Position numbers and translations under genes: made by a program | Notes under the pieces: model-generated | What the model saw: only the letters and a program-made list of their open reading frames with translations | The model's database searches: none | Told to the model about the DNA's origin: nothing | In this document: positions 1 through 6,663 of the stretch, one piece after another | Position numbering within the stretch: position 1 is the stretch's first letter | Layout of the letters: each line of letters starts with the position of its first letter | From: a virus | Length of the DNA: 21,451 bases | Direction: 5' to 3' (one strand) | Virus record (IMG/VR): IMGVR_UViG_3300044641_005578 | Location: 1 to 21,451 of that record

Positions 1-1
1 T

Positions 2-148
2 GACCCTAAGACTCTTCACAAAGAAGTGGACCGTCGTATGGATGCAAAGAGCGTTCCTGCTACCGTTCAAGAGGATTCAGGAAGCCGTCTACAGACATTT
101 CATAACAGCATTGCAAAAGCTTCGCGTTTCTTAGGATTGACTGAATAA
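2..148 (+). CDS. C-terminal end of a truncated unknown protein
   Basis: An open frame enters from the left edge and ends at a TAA at 146-148, giving the last 48 residues of a protein whose start lies outside the window. The visible part is polar and charged, starts near DPKTLHKEVDRRMD and ends FLGLTE. I recognise no motif. The stop overlaps the next start by one base (TAATG), the same coupling seen through the following genes, which supports it being a real translated gene of the same operon. Function is unknown. Confidence 0.6.
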   Translation, partial: DPKTLHKEVDRRMDAKSVPATVQEDSGSRLQTFHNSIAKASRFLGLTE

Positions 149-501
149 TGGGAACACGAAGCGATGGTGGAGTTAAAGCCAGTCATTTAAAAGCTAATTA
201 CCATCCAGATGCTATTGAGTACATGCTAAAGAAGCACGGTGGGACTGTAACTGCTGAACAAGCAGAGGCTGCTGACCAAGAGTGGGCCGCTAATCGTACT
301 AAAGAGTTTGTCCGCGGTCAGGGTCGAATTAACGAACAGAGTGCTGAAGCCATCATGCAAGAGCCGCCATTAAACGCGGGTATCCCTAGTAAGCGTACTC
401 CGCAGTTTGAGTACATAGAGGCTAACGTCGGTAATGAAGGAATGGCTGTTGCTGAATCACAAGCTGAAGGACCAGCAGCAAGAGGACCAATCAGAAAATG
501 A
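148..501 (+). CDS. hypothetical phage protein, 117 aa
   Basis: A soluble, polar protein of 117 residues that I do not recognise. It has no signal peptide or membrane segment. The N-terminal half is likely helical (residues 20-60, Ala/Glu-rich), while the C-terminal 25 residues are Ala/Gly/Pro-rich and probably disordered. Its ATG overlaps the upstream TAA by one base, and its own TGA overlaps the next ATG (ATGA), so translation is probably coupled on both sides. It sits in a row of small genes with no packaging or tail signature, so an early or accessory role is as likely as a virion role. Confidence 0.7.
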   Translation: MGTRSDGGVKASHLKANYHPDAIEYMLKKHGGTVTAEQAEAADQEWAANRTKEFVRGQGRINEQSAEAIMQEPPLNAGIPSKRTPQFEYIEANVGNEGMAVAESQAEGPAARGPIRK

Positions 502-737
502 ATCCAGATAAAGGACAGTTTCCAAGTTGTGATTCCTGCGGAAAACCAATCGCAGGAAAAGTAAACGAAGTAAAGACTAGAGGTGCAAGAGGAAGCAATG
601 TCTTCCACAGCACACCTGAAGAATGTGCGGCTGCAAATCCAGCACCAACTGACCGTCGACGTCCAAAAGGAAACCCACTAGCAAATAAAATTACTGGAAT
701 TAAAGACGCCGAACCAGAGGATAAAATCTATGATTAA
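498..737 (+). CDS. small Cys-knuckle protein, 79 aa
   Basis: A 79-residue protein with CDSC at residues 11-14, followed by H37 and C43 (C-x2-C-x22-H-x5-C). This is a plausible single zinc site. The C-terminal half is basic and Pro/Asn-rich and looks unstructured. The start ATG overlaps the previous stop by four bases, and the end overlaps the next gene by eight. I do not recognise the family. Zinc binding is inferred from cysteine and histidine spacing only. It is one of several tiny proteins in the window that share this kind of Cys pair. Confidence 0.65.
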   Translation: MNPDKGQFPSCDSCGKPIAGKVNEVKTRGARGSNVFHSTPEECAAANPAPTDRRRPKGNPLANKITGIKDAEPEDKIYD

Positions 738-939
738 AGACCCAGCACTAGGACCTACTCGCGCAGAAAATGCTTTAGGCAAAGACGGTGTACGTACAGA
801 ATCGGCCCGTTTGAAAGAATTTCGTATGACAAATGTAGGACAGTTTAGTGGGCCACGCCCATCGTATGGACAGTATTCTGTTTCACCTAACGCATCTGAT
901 GTGCTTAACAAGTCAAAGAGAAACAAAGGAGAACGCTAA
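730..939 (+). CDS. hypothetical phage protein, 69 aa
   Basis: A 69-residue basic, polar protein with no hydrophobic segment and no recognised motif. Its ATG lies eight bases inside the previous gene, and its TAA overlaps the following ATG by one base. The tight packing and same-strand context support a real gene. The sequence is rich in Gly, Pro, Ser and Arg/Lys and may be largely disordered. No function can be assigned. Confidence 0.6.
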   Translation: MIKDPALGPTRAENALGKDGVRTESARLKEFRMTNVGQFSGPRPSYGQYSVSPNASDVLNKSKRNKGER

Positions 940-1223
940 TGATTCCTCTGATTATTGGTGCGGTTGCACGTATTGCTGGAAGCGCCGCTATTCGTGGAGG
1001 CGCAGCTAGTGCTGTAGAAGGTGGAGTGGCACGTTCTGCTGCCTCTGGAGTAACAAAGGCTGCGGTAAACCCTGCAAGTACTGCTACTAGTCGCGGAACC
1101 TCGTTTATGCGTGGTCTTAACACTGCGTCAAACATTTCAGCAGCCATGCCTCAAACAAACCCAAGGTCAACTCCTACAACAACTTCAAATCCAGGAGCAA
1201 TGACAAATATTAGTGAGAGCTAA
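939..1223 (+). CDS. small Ala/Gly/Ser-rich protein with hydrophobic N-terminus, 94 aa
   Basis: A 94-residue protein beginning MIPLIIGAVARIAG, followed by a long Ala/Gly/Ser/Val-rich stretch to about residue 60 and a Thr/Asn/Pro-rich tail. The first 20 residues are hydrophobic but short for a confident membrane helix. Small proteins of this composition occur as minor virion or ejected proteins in tailed phages, but nothing specific identifies it here. The ATG overlaps the previous stop by one base, and the next start is two bases after its stop. Function unknown. Confidence 0.6.
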   Translation: MIPLIIGAVARIAGSAAIRGGAASAVEGGVARSAASGVTKAAVNPASTATSRGTSFMRGLNTASNISAAMPQTNPRSTPTTTSNPGAMTNISES

Positions 1224-1225
1224 TA

Positions 1226-1354
1226 ATGACTCTTTTTTGCGAGACGTTAACTATGAAAACACTTCACTGTAAAAAGTGCACGCACGAAATGGATTACACT
1301 GTTTGCGTGGATGACGCTTGCAAATGTATCTGTACTACCTCTGGAGGAGAATAA
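1226..1354 (+). CDS. 42-aa Cys-rich small protein
   Basis: A very short gene of 42 codons lies exactly between its neighbours: it starts two bases after the previous stop and its TAA overlaps the next ATG. The product carries HCKKC near residues 14-18 and a second cluster CVDDACKCIC at residues 27-36, a ribbon-like arrangement suggesting one or two metal sites. A second possible start, ATG at 1253, would begin just before the first Cys pair. The precise fit into the gap and the Cys pattern are the reasons to accept it. Function is unknown. Confidence 0.6.
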   Translation: MTLFCETLTMKTLHCKKCTHEMDYTVCVDDACKCICTTSGGE

Positions 1355-1617
1355 TGGCTAAAACACCAGCTTGGCAACGTAAAGAGGGACAAAACAAAGA
1401 AGGCGGACTAAATGCAAAAGGTCGTGCTTCTGCCAAAAAAGAAGGCCACAACCTAAAGCCTCCTGTATCAAAAGAACAGGCAAAGAAGTCACCTAAGTCT
1501 GCAGCACGTCGCAAGTCTTACTGTGCACGTTCTGCTGGACAAGCAAAAGATTTTCCTAAAGCAGCCGCAGACCCAAATAGCCGTTTAAATAAAGCGCGTA
1601 GAAAATGGGATTGCTAA
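1354..1617 (+). CDS. DUF6321-like basic protein, 87 aa
   Basis: The protein starts MAKTPAWQRKEGQN and contains GGLNAKGRASAKKEG, LKPPVSKEQAKKSP, AARRKSYCARSAG and ends LNKARRKWDC. This Lys/Arg-rich pattern, with conserved Asn-Gly turns and the RKSYCAR and KARRKW blocks, matches from memory the DUF6321 family of small phage and bacterial proteins, whose function is not known. I chose the ATG at 1354 because it overlaps the preceding TAA and gives the conserved N-terminus; an in-frame start at 1318 would add 12 unlike residues. Its high charge suggests nucleic-acid contact, which is inference. Confidence 0.8.
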   Translation: MAKTPAWQRKEGQNKEGGLNAKGRASAKKEGHNLKPPVSKEQAKKSPKSAARRKSYCARSAGQAKDFPKAAADPNSRLNKARRKWDC

Positions 1618-1913
1618 TGGCTGAGACAAAGAAGTTTGGGCCTTATAAAGGCTCTGACGCTAATGGCGGACGCCCTATCTATGTCTACAAGACTAAGGGT
1701 AAAGATGGTAAGTGGCACACTACCTCTAAGAACAAGGCCCGTGCCGATTACGAGTCTAAGAACGGCAAGATTAAGTCTAAGGACACTACTGTGGACCACA
1801 AAGACAATAATCACAACAATGATTCAAAGGGAAACCTTCGCGCTATTTCTCGTAGTAAGAACACTGCTAAAGAAAACAAGCGTCGCGCAGGAAAGAAAGA
1901 AAACGAGAAGTGA
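1617..1913 (+). CDS. HNH endonuclease, 98 aa
   Basis: A small basic protein with an HNH signature in its C-terminal half: D60-H61 (VDHKDNN), N73 in GNLR and N82 in SRSKNTAKEN. The D/H...N...N spacing and the NLR motif are those of single-domain HNH nucleases in phages (HNH_3-like), which cut DNA with a metal-bound His. The N-terminal half is Gly/Lys-rich and probably contacts DNA. The start at 1617 overlaps the previous TAA; a start at 1605 is possible but untidy. It may be a free-standing homing nuclease or a packaging-associated nuclease. It sits about 10 kb from terminase, so the homing or accessory role is slightly favoured. Confidence 0.85.
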   Translation: MAETKKFGPYKGSDANGGRPIYVYKTKGKDGKWHTTSKNKARADYESKNGKIKSKDTTVDHKDNNHNNDSKGNLRAISRSKNTAKENKRRAGKKENEK

Positions 1914-2113
1914 TTTCTTCGTCTGACCAGTTTGATGAGTACAGACTTCCTGGAGATGAAAAACAAAAAGAACCTAAGTGGGAACGCGAGCACCCTGACG
2001 ATACTGTTCATTTAAGGCGTCGTAACCAGCAAGCCACAAGTGCACCTTACGACCCATATCACGACTCAGGCCCTTATCAATACGGTAAGCGACCAAAGGG
2101 TTGGAAGAAATAA
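1910..2113 (+). CDS. hypothetical phage protein, 67 aa
   Basis: A 67-residue protein starting at a GTG that overlaps the nuclease stop by four bases (GTGA). It is very hydrophilic, with many Arg, Lys, Asp, Pro and Tyr residues, and ends in a YGKRPKGWKK tail. There is no membrane segment and no metal site. It closes the packed run of small genes; the promoter region of the heat-shock gene follows directly. I do not recognise it. Confidence 0.6.
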   Translation: MISSSDQFDEYRLPGDEKQKEPKWEREHPDDTVHLRRRNQQATSAPYDPYHDSGPYQYGKRPKGWKK

Positions 2114-2131
2114 TTTTTATCTTTTTGATGT

Positions 2132-2137
2132 TATAAT
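2132..2137 (+). promoter_or_regulatory. -10 box of the sHsp gene promoter
   Basis: A perfect TATAAT lies in an A+T-rich stretch between the last small gene and the heat-shock gene, about 56 bases upstream of its ATG. No convincing -35 box is seen at 16-18 bases upstream. Transcription from here would give a leader of roughly 50 bases that contains two hairpins. Confidence 0.5.
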
Positions 2138-2143
2138 TGGATA

Positions 2144-2191
2144 GAGCCGCCGATTGGGGCTCAACTAACTTATATCGTCTAAGGAGATATA
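2144..2191 (+). promoter_or_regulatory. structured leader with RBS-masking hairpin (candidate RNA thermometer)
   Basis: Two inverted repeats lie between the -10 box and the heat-shock start codon. The first is GAGCC (2144-2148) with GGCTC (2158-2162). The second is TATATC (2171-2176) with GATATA (2186-2191). The loop of the second contains AAGGA of the ribosome binding site AAGGAG (2181-2186), and the G at 2186 is already in the stem. The start codon follows three bases later. The second stem has five A-U pairs out of six, so it is weak and could open on warming. Heat-shock mRNAs with RBS-masking hairpins (ROSE, fourU types) are known; this one is inferred from the sequence only. Confidence 0.4.
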
Positions 2192-2193
2192 TT

Positions 2194-2688
2194 ATGGCAT
2201 CAGGCCACCCACATTCAATAAAATGGGAAGAGTCTTTCCCAAAGCAACCTCAAATAGCAACAATCAAAACAGTTATCCCATCTTTGGAACAAATTTTTGC
2301 TGACCAGTTTTTCTTGGGATTCCACGACCAGATTACACGTTGGAAGCATCTAACTGATGTAAAGAAAACAACGTCTTTCCCTCCTTATAATATTATTAAG
2401 GTTGATGATGACAACTACAGTGTTGAGCTAGCTGTAGCTGGATATTCAAAAAATGACATTGACATCACCGTTGACAACGACTTGTTAATTGTAAAAAGCA
2501 ATAAAGTTGAAAAGGGCAAAGAGGAATTTGTCCACCAAGGTATCGCTGAACGCACCTGGGAACAACAGTTTGTTCTTGGCGAATACATGAAAATCGCAAA
2601 CGCATCGCTAAAAGATGGACTACTTGTAATCACAGTTGAGCGTGAACTTCCTGAGGAATTAAAGCCTAAGAAAATCACAATCCTGTAG
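2194..2688 (+). CDS. small heat-shock protein, Hsp20/alpha-crystallin family
   Basis: The 164-residue product has an alpha-crystallin domain at about residues 61-151. This includes YSVELAVAGYSKNDIDI, a following LLIVKS strand and the family's hallmark A-x-L-K-D-G-L-L block (NASLKDGLLVITV, residues 136-148). A C-terminal I-x-I motif (I161-T-I163) serves oligomer assembly in this family. Such proteins bind unfolding proteins without ATP. Several marine cyanophages also carry an hsp20, where a role in virion protein folding has been proposed. The ATG at 2194 is chosen for its RBS AAGGAG; the upstream TTG at 2137 overlaps the -10 box. It has its own promoter and leader, so it may be controlled separately. 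Confidence 0.93.
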   Translation: MASGHPHSIKWEESFPKQPQIATIKTVIPSLEQIFADQFFLGFHDQITRWKHLTDVKKTTSFPPYNIIKVDDDNYSVELAVAGYSKNDIDITVDNDLLIVKSNKVEKGKEEFVHQGIAERTWEQQFVLGEYMKIANASLKDGLLVITVERELPEELKPKKITIL

Positions 2689-2743
2689 TACGCTTATGAA
2701 CCTGAGCAAGTTCTCAAACTGCTCACCAAACAGAGGAGAGGCA

Positions 2744-2944
2744 ATGACAGAGACACAAGAAGTAATTTCAAGAGAACCGCTTACTTTAAATGACCGTTGC
2801 GACTCCTGCAGTGCTGCAGCAAAAGTTGTGTTTACATTTTTAAACGGCGAATTAATGTTCTGTGGACATCACGCAAAAGATAAGCACAGTGCGCTGTCTC
2901 TCAAGTCAATTTCCGTTTGGGACCCTGAATCTGCTTTGATTTAG
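2744..2944 (+). CDS. DUF7455-like zinc-ribbon protein, 66 aa
   Basis: The product contains [16 protein letters not shown] and [11 protein letters not shown]: a Cys pair at residues 19 and 22 and a C-x-H-H cluster about 25 residues later. This arrangement, followed by a short polar tail, resembles DUF7455, a small family widespread in Actinobacteria and their phages, with no known function. The ATG at 2744 is preceded by AGAGGAGAGG; an in-frame start at 2696 lacks an RBS and the family likeness. The gene is the best single clue in the window to an actinobacterial host. A metal-binding role is inferred from the Cys/His pattern. Confidence 0.8.
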   Translation: MTETQEVISREPLTLNDRCDSCSAAAKVVFTFLNGELMFCGHHAKDKHSALSLKSISVWDPESALI

Positions 2945-2950
2945 TATAAT
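2945..2950 (+). promoter_or_regulatory. -10 box, near-leaderless promoter
   Basis: TATAAT ends ten bases before the ATG at 2961 of the large secreted protein, overlapping the end of the preceding gene region. A transcript starting 6-8 bases after the box would begin two to four bases before the ATG. No Shine-Dalgarno sequence is present in that interval. Leaderless mRNAs are common in Actinobacteria. No -35 box is evident. Confidence 0.5.
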
Positions 2951-2960
2951 TTATGTAATA

Positions 2961-5117
2961 ATGAAACGCTTGCGCTTATTCGCAGCACTATCCGTTTTAA
3001 CATCCGCAGCCTTCTTTCCTTTACTATTCCAAACACCTGCCTACGCCTTAGGCACATGGACGGGAACAAATGCCAATATCAATGGCAACACAGTCCAGTT
3101 TGATTATCGCGGTGGTTCAGCCACTTATGTAGATACTGTTCCTGATGGCTCGACCGTCTCAGTAACAATTAATAATACGATTGCAAACTGTATTGGAAGT
3201 TGCACCCCTATTGCTGATACTTGGGATGTTTCAATTAATGGTCAAAGTTTTAGTGGTAATACAATAGAACAAACAAGCGTTGGTGCCACAGTCTCAGGGC
3301 AAGTAACAATTACTGCTTCAGGTATTGATAGAGGATTTTGGGGCGGTTGGTACGGGCCAATCTTTACTGTTTCTATAAGTTCTCCTACTCCAACCCCTTC
3401 GCCATCAAGTACGCCAGAACCAACAGCATCGCCAACCCCAACACAAACTTCAACACCTCAGCCTTCACCGACTTCATCGCCTACTCCCGAACCATCAGTT
3501 TCGACCGAGCCAAGTCCAACGCCATCTCCAACTCCGACACCCGTAGCTCCAGAGCCTTCACCTTCTCCAACGCCAGAGCCAACTCCTGTACCTTCCCCAG
3601 AGCCTTCTGTGCAGCCGAGTCCAACGCCTCAGCCGTCTCCTGAGCCATCCCCAAATCCTGAGCCATCGCCTACTCCTATTCCTAATCCAGAACCACAGCC
3701 TACACCACCGGCTGTTCCTGCTGGAGCATTAGTTATTACAGAAGGCTCAAGTGCATCTATAACAGCACCAACAGGAAAGCGCGTTGCTTCTGTTTTTGGT
3801 TTTTACGGTGACCCAGAAAACGGGTCTAGAGGCGTAGACGTTTCATCTACATTAACTTCAATGTTTACTGGAACAACTTCTTTTACAGTTGAATCCTCTA
3901 ATGAATTTGGAGACCCTGCTCCAGGAACAGTAAAAGTTTTAATTTTGCTAGTTACTTTTGAAGACGTACCTAATCCTGTTCCTGTCGAACCAACACCCAT
4001 ACCAACAGTCCCACCAGCAGTGGAACCAGAACCAATACCAACTCCAACACCTACAACTCCACCAGTGGACCCGGTCCCCACAAATCCAACTCCGTCACCT
4101 GAGCCAGCACCCGAACCTCAGCCAGAGCCTTCACCACAGCCTGAGCCTTCACCAGAGCCAACCCCAGAGCCTGAACCTGTTCCCGAGCCTGTTCCTGAAC
4201 CAAGTCCTGAGCCTTCTCCAGAGCCCGGACCTGAGCCCGAGCCTGTTCCAGAGCCAACTCCAGAGCCTTCGCCTGAGCCTGGTCCAGAGCCATCTACCGA
4301 CCCTGCCACTGGTACAGAAACGCCATCAGAACCCACAGAAGAGCTACCACCAGCGGTAGAAGTCGAAGAGCCACCCGTAGTAACCGAGGAGCCTCCTTTG
4401 GAAGTCGAACCACCCGTGGAAGAAGAAACACCACCAGTGTTACCAGAGCCAGAGCCAGAAAATCCGATAGAAGAATCATTCCCAGAGGTTACCATAACTG
4501 AAGAGGAAGCCGCCACTGCTGCGGTAGAAGATGCTCTATCTGACGGCAACCTTTCTGCTGCCGATGCTGATGCTGTTCTAGAAGCTTTGAACGCAGACGG
4601 AGAAGTTACCGCTGAAGAAGTGTCCGCCCTATCTGAGGCTCTATCTGAAGACGGCAAATTAACTAACGCTGAAAAAGAACTAGTTGCAGAAGCTTTGATT
4701 GAATCTGTAGCTCCTGGAGAAACTCTTACAAAAGAGCAGATTCAAGATGCTGGTATTGAGTATAAGGACCTTCCCGAAGAGACTCCTGTCGAGGTTAGGC
4801 AGGATGAAGAGGGTAACGAAGTTATAATTACAGCAGACGTAGCTGCGGCTCTAGTTCTTCTAGAGAACCCATCAGAATTAATTGGCGCAATATTTAGCGA
4901 CCCAGGTGAGGCACTACAAGCATTTGCAAGTATTGGTGCGGACATGTCCACTGAAGAGCGCGAAGAATCAACAAAAGCTGTTGTTGCAACAGTTATTGCA
5001 GCAGGTGCTGCAATAAACGCTGTTGGTGCTGCTGCAGGTGCTGCGAGTGGTTCAACGGGAGGAAGTACTGGAGGCGGAGGCGTCTCTGGACAATCAGGAT
5101 ATAGGAGAAAACCGTGA
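2961..5117 (+). CDS. secreted 718-aa protein with Pro-Glu/Pro-Ser repeats
   Basis: Residues 1-29 form a typical signal peptide ([11 protein letters not shown]..., ending TPAYA). A beta-rich domain follows at about 30-138, with two cysteines (NCIGSC) that could form a disulphide. Next come a Pro/Ser/Thr-rich linker (about 141-253), a second small beta-rich domain (about 254-336) and a Pro-Glu repeat region (about 336-507). Then comes an acidic helical region with two repeat-like units ([18 protein letters not shown] and [19 protein letters not shown]). A hydrophobic Ala-rich segment at about 672-690 and a Gly/Ser tail ending YRRKP close the protein. The shape is that of an exported or surface-anchored protein rather than an ordinary virion part. 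It precedes the lysis-type genes and overlaps the next start (GTGA). Possible roles are host-surface modification, adhesion or a receptor-binding spike; none can be chosen. Confidence 0.85.
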   Translation: MKRLRLFAALSVLTSAAFFPLLFQTPAYALGTWTGTNANINGNTVQFDYRGGSATYVDTVPDGSTVSVTINNTIANCIGSCTPIADTWDVSINGQSFSGNTIEQTSVGATVSGQVTITASGIDRGFWGGWYGPIFTVSISSPTPTPSPSSTPEPTASPTPTQTSTPQPSPTSSPTPEPSVSTEPSPTPSPTPTPVAPEPSPSPTPEPTPVPSPEPSVQPSPTPQPSPEPSPNPEPSPTPIPNPEPQPTPPAVPAGALVITEGSSASITAPTGKRVASVFGFYGDPENGSRGVDVSSTLTSMFTGTTSFTVESSNEFGDPAPGTVKVLILLVTFEDVPNPVPVEPTPIPTVPPAVEPEPIPTPTPTTPPVDPVPTNPTPSPEPAPEPQPEPSPQPEPSPEPTPEPEPVPEPVPEPSPEPSPEPGPEPEPVPEPTPEPSPEPGPEPSTDPATGTETPSEPTEELPPAVEVEEPPVVTEEPPLEVEPPVEEETPPVLPEPEPENPIEESFPEVTITEEEAATAAVEDALSDGNLSAADADAVLEALNADGEVTAEEVSALSEALSEDGKLTNAEKELVAEALIESVAPGETLTKEQIQDAGIEYKDLPEETPVEVRQDEEGNEVIITADVAAALVLLENPSELIGAIFSDPGEALQAFASIGADMSTEEREESTKAVVATVIAAGAAINAVGAAAGAASGSTGGSTGGGGVSGQSGYRRKP
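3381..3720 (+). repeat. Pro/Ser/Thr codon repeats
   Basis: Low-complexity DNA made of short imperfect units such as CCTTCACC, CCAACGCC and GAGCC. It encodes a Pro-Ser-Thr-Pro linker (residues about 141-253) of the secreted 718-aa protein. The reverse strand reads open here because stops are rare in this composition. Confidence 0.7.
3964..4480 (+). repeat. Pro-Glu codon repeats
   Basis: Imperfect hexamer and 12-mer units (CCAGAGCCT, CCTGAGCCC, CCCGAGCCTGTT) encode PEP, PEPSPEP and VPEP repeats of the secreted protein. Recombination between units could change its length between relatives. Confidence 0.7.
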
Positions 5118-5284
5118 GAGTACTAAGAGATATGGTTGACCAACTATGGACGCTACTAGGCATGTTTATTGCCTGGGTTGTACTAGACGGCTCAGCTAAG
5201 ACAATTGTGGGGTACGCAATTATGGGAACATTATTTGCGTGGGCAGTTACATACCCACTTCGTAACCCAAAGGATGACGAATGA
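5114..5284 (+). CDS. 56-aa membrane protein, holin candidate
   Basis: A GTG overlapping the previous stop by four bases opens a 56-codon gene whose TGA overlaps the next ATG by four bases. The product has two hydrophobic segments, about residues 10-24 ([14 protein letters not shown]) and 31-46 ([15 protein letters not shown]), separated by a short DGSAKT turn. A charged tail (RNPKDDE) follows. Two short helices in a tiny protein next to a lipoprotein and a peptidoglycan hydrolase fit a holin or similar lysis membrane protein, but there is no family motif to prove this. The exact fit between neighbours supports the gene. Confidence 0.65.
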   Translation: MRVLRDMVDQLWTLLGMFIAWVVLDGSAKTIVGYAIMGTLFAWAVTYPLRNPKDDE

Positions 5285-5487
5285 AAAAAGTTGGATGTGC
5301 GTTAGCCGCTTTACTACTGGCTATATCGCTAAGTAGTTGTGGGTATGACGGACACTTTAGATACCCATGTCAAGACCCAAAAAACTGGGAAACTGAAGAT
5401 TGTAAGCCGCCTATTTGTACTGCTACACAGACTTGTCCTGTAGACTTAGTAAAGACCCCTCAACCAGAAGGAACACCAAATGCTTAA
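5281..5487 (+). CDS. phage lipoprotein, 68 aa
   Basis: The N-terminus is a lipoprotein signal: two Lys, a hydrophobic core ALAALLLAIS and a lipobox LSSC with the acylated cysteine at about residue 20. The short mature part begins CGYDGHFRYPCQDPKNWE and contains further cysteines in PPICTATQTC, probably paired as disulphides outside the membrane. From memory, similar small lipoproteins with the GYDG...RYPCQDP pattern occur in many marine and freshwater phages near lysis genes. Their role is not established. A spanin-like or superinfection-blocking role is conceivable. It overlaps both neighbours. Confidence 0.75.
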   Translation: MKKVGCALAALLLAISLSSCGYDGHFRYPCQDPKNWETEDCKPPICTATQTCPVDLVKTPQPEGTPNA

Positions 5488-5890
5488 AGAAAAACTAACG
5501 CCACAAGATTTAGATGCTAGATTAAAGTTTATTCTAGGCATCACGCTAGGAACAATCCTCTTGTGCACATCCCTAGGCATCTTGTACGGCCTTCTATTTG
5601 TAACACAGCCTATTGGAGCACAGTCAGAGAATGACAAGATGTTCTTCAACGTTTTGGGCAGTATTGCTACTTTTATTACAGGAACTCTTGCAGGTATTCT
5701 TATTGGTTCATCTGGAGCTAAAGACATTATGTCAGCTCAGCTACAAAACAAAGAGATGGACGCCAAAAACACACAGGCTGACAAGAAGCTTGAAGCAGAA
5801 ATTGACGCAACCGCTGCTCGTTTAGCGGCAAAGCCAGATGGTGCAATGCCAGAGGCGCAACCAGTTGACACAGATTGGGATAAAGAATAA
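5480..5890 (+). CDS. two-helix membrane protein, holin candidate, 136 aa
   Basis: The protein has a short charged N-terminus, two membrane helices (about residues 16-42 and 55-77) and a charged, Ala-rich C-terminal region (80-136). The 80-115 part of that tail is probably a coiled coil. This topology, and its position directly before the CHAP hydrolase with a one-base overlap, fit a class II holin or a membrane partner of the hydrolase. No conserved holin signature is visible, so the call rests on topology and context. The start lies eight bases inside the lipoprotein gene. Confidence 0.7.
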   Translation: MLKEKLTPQDLDARLKFILGITLGTILLCTSLGILYGLLFVTQPIGAQSENDKMFFNVLGSIATFITGTLAGILIGSSGAKDIMSAQLQNKEMDAKNTQADKKLEAEIDATAARLAAKPDGAMPEAQPVDTDWDKE

Positions 5891-6447
5891 TGGCAGACCA
5901 AGGAACAGCAGCTCGTCTTATTGAAGTTGCTACAGCAGAGCTAGGTACTATCGAAGGTCCTAAGGACAACGAAACAAAGTACGGTGCTTATACAAAGGCT
6001 AACTTCCAACCATGGTGCGGAAGTTTCGTCAACTGGTGTGGAAACGAAGCTGGCGTAAAAATCCCTAACACTGTTTACACTCCAGGTGGAGCGCAAGCGT
6101 TTAAAAAAGCTGGTGCTTGGATTGATGGAGACCTTGCAGACCCAGAACCAGGAGATATCGCGTATTTTGATTTCCCCTCAGACGGTGTAGATAGAATTTC
6201 TCACGTTGGAATTGTCATTAAAGACAACGAAGACGGAACCGTTTGGTGCATCGAAGGAAACACTAGCCCAGATAAAAAGGGAAGCCAGCGAAATGGCGGA
6301 CAAGTTTCCAAGAAACTTCGTGCGTTTAAGAAGAACAAGGCTGGCGAGCAAATTTCAATCGTCGGCTTTGGTCGCCCAAAGTTTAAAGCAGCGGGGGCAG
6401 CTAAACCTGCTACAGCAGCAGCTAAGTGCCCAACCTGCGGTAAGTAG
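5890..6447 (+). CDS. CHAP-domain peptidoglycan hydrolase (endolysin)
   Basis: Residues about 1-165 form a CHAP (NlpC/P60-like) domain: catalytic C43 in QPWCGSFVNW, H105 in ISHVGIVI, and E122/N124 in CIEGNTS as the third residue. Enzymes of this fold cleave peptide or amide bonds in peptidoglycan. There is no signal peptide, so release would depend on a holin, consistent with the membrane proteins just upstream. The C-terminus carries a Lys/Ala-rich linker and ends CPTCGK, a Cys-x2-Cys knuckle that may help wall binding or bind metal; that is inference. It could also be a virion-associated lysin used at entry. Confidence 0.88.
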   Translation: MADQGTAARLIEVATAELGTIEGPKDNETKYGAYTKANFQPWCGSFVNWCGNEAGVKIPNTVYTPGGAQAFKKAGAWIDGDLADPEPGDIAYFDFPSDGVDRISHVGIVIKDNEDGTVWCIEGNTSPDKKGSQRNGGQVSKKLRAFKKNKAGEQISIVGFGRPKFKAAGAAKPATAAAKCPTCGK

Positions 6448-6569
6448 TGGACGATGCTGAACGCATAAAGCGCTATACCTGCGCTTTATGCAATAAGCGT
6501 TACGTTGTTCCTGATTTAGCACGTATGTGCGAGAAAAAACATCTAGAATCAGACTATGGCTTACGCTGA
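6447..6569 (+). CDS. 40-aa zinc-finger-like protein
   Basis: A GTG whose first base is the last base of the CHAP stop codon opens a 40-codon gene. The product has C12-x2-C15 and C28-x3-H32 (YTCALCNKRY ... MCEKKH), which is the spacing of a classical one-finger C2H2/C2HC zinc finger. It is short but complete. The overlap with its neighbour and the finger pattern together support it. A DNA- or protein-binding role is possible. An internal ATG at 6456 exists but would remove little. Confidence 0.6.
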   Translation: MDDAERIKRYTCALCNKRYVVPDLARMCEKKHLESDYGLR

Positions 6570-6663
6570 CGGAACATGTGACAGAGAACCAGTATTTAGC
6601 TGGGAAGATTTTGTTGACCCAATTAGCGGAGATTTTCGTCCAAGTTTAGACAGACTTTCCTAA
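6556..6663 (+). CDS. possible 35-aa protein
   Basis: A short frame starts at an ATG fourteen bases inside the zinc-finger gene and ends at a TAA. The product is acidic and polar (MAYADGTCDREP ... PSLDRLS). It fills the otherwise empty space before the next gene, but at this length there is little to distinguish it from chance. No function is suggested. Confidence 0.35.
   Translation: MAYADGTCDREPVFSWEDFVDPISGDFRPSLDRLS

Noticed and set aside
3958-4359. Plus-strand Gln/Leu/Ser-rich frame inside the secreted protein gene
   Set aside because: A second-frame shadow of the same Pro-Glu repeats.
4118-4657. Minus-strand 179-aa Ser/Gly-rich open frame
   Set aside because: It is the reverse of Pro-Glu repeats, which leave few stops on the other strand; no RBS, and composition is explained by the repeats.
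4940-4949. GGACATGTCC resembling the palindrome promoter motif
   Set aside because: Inside a coding region, different outer bases, and no -10 box at the matching distance.
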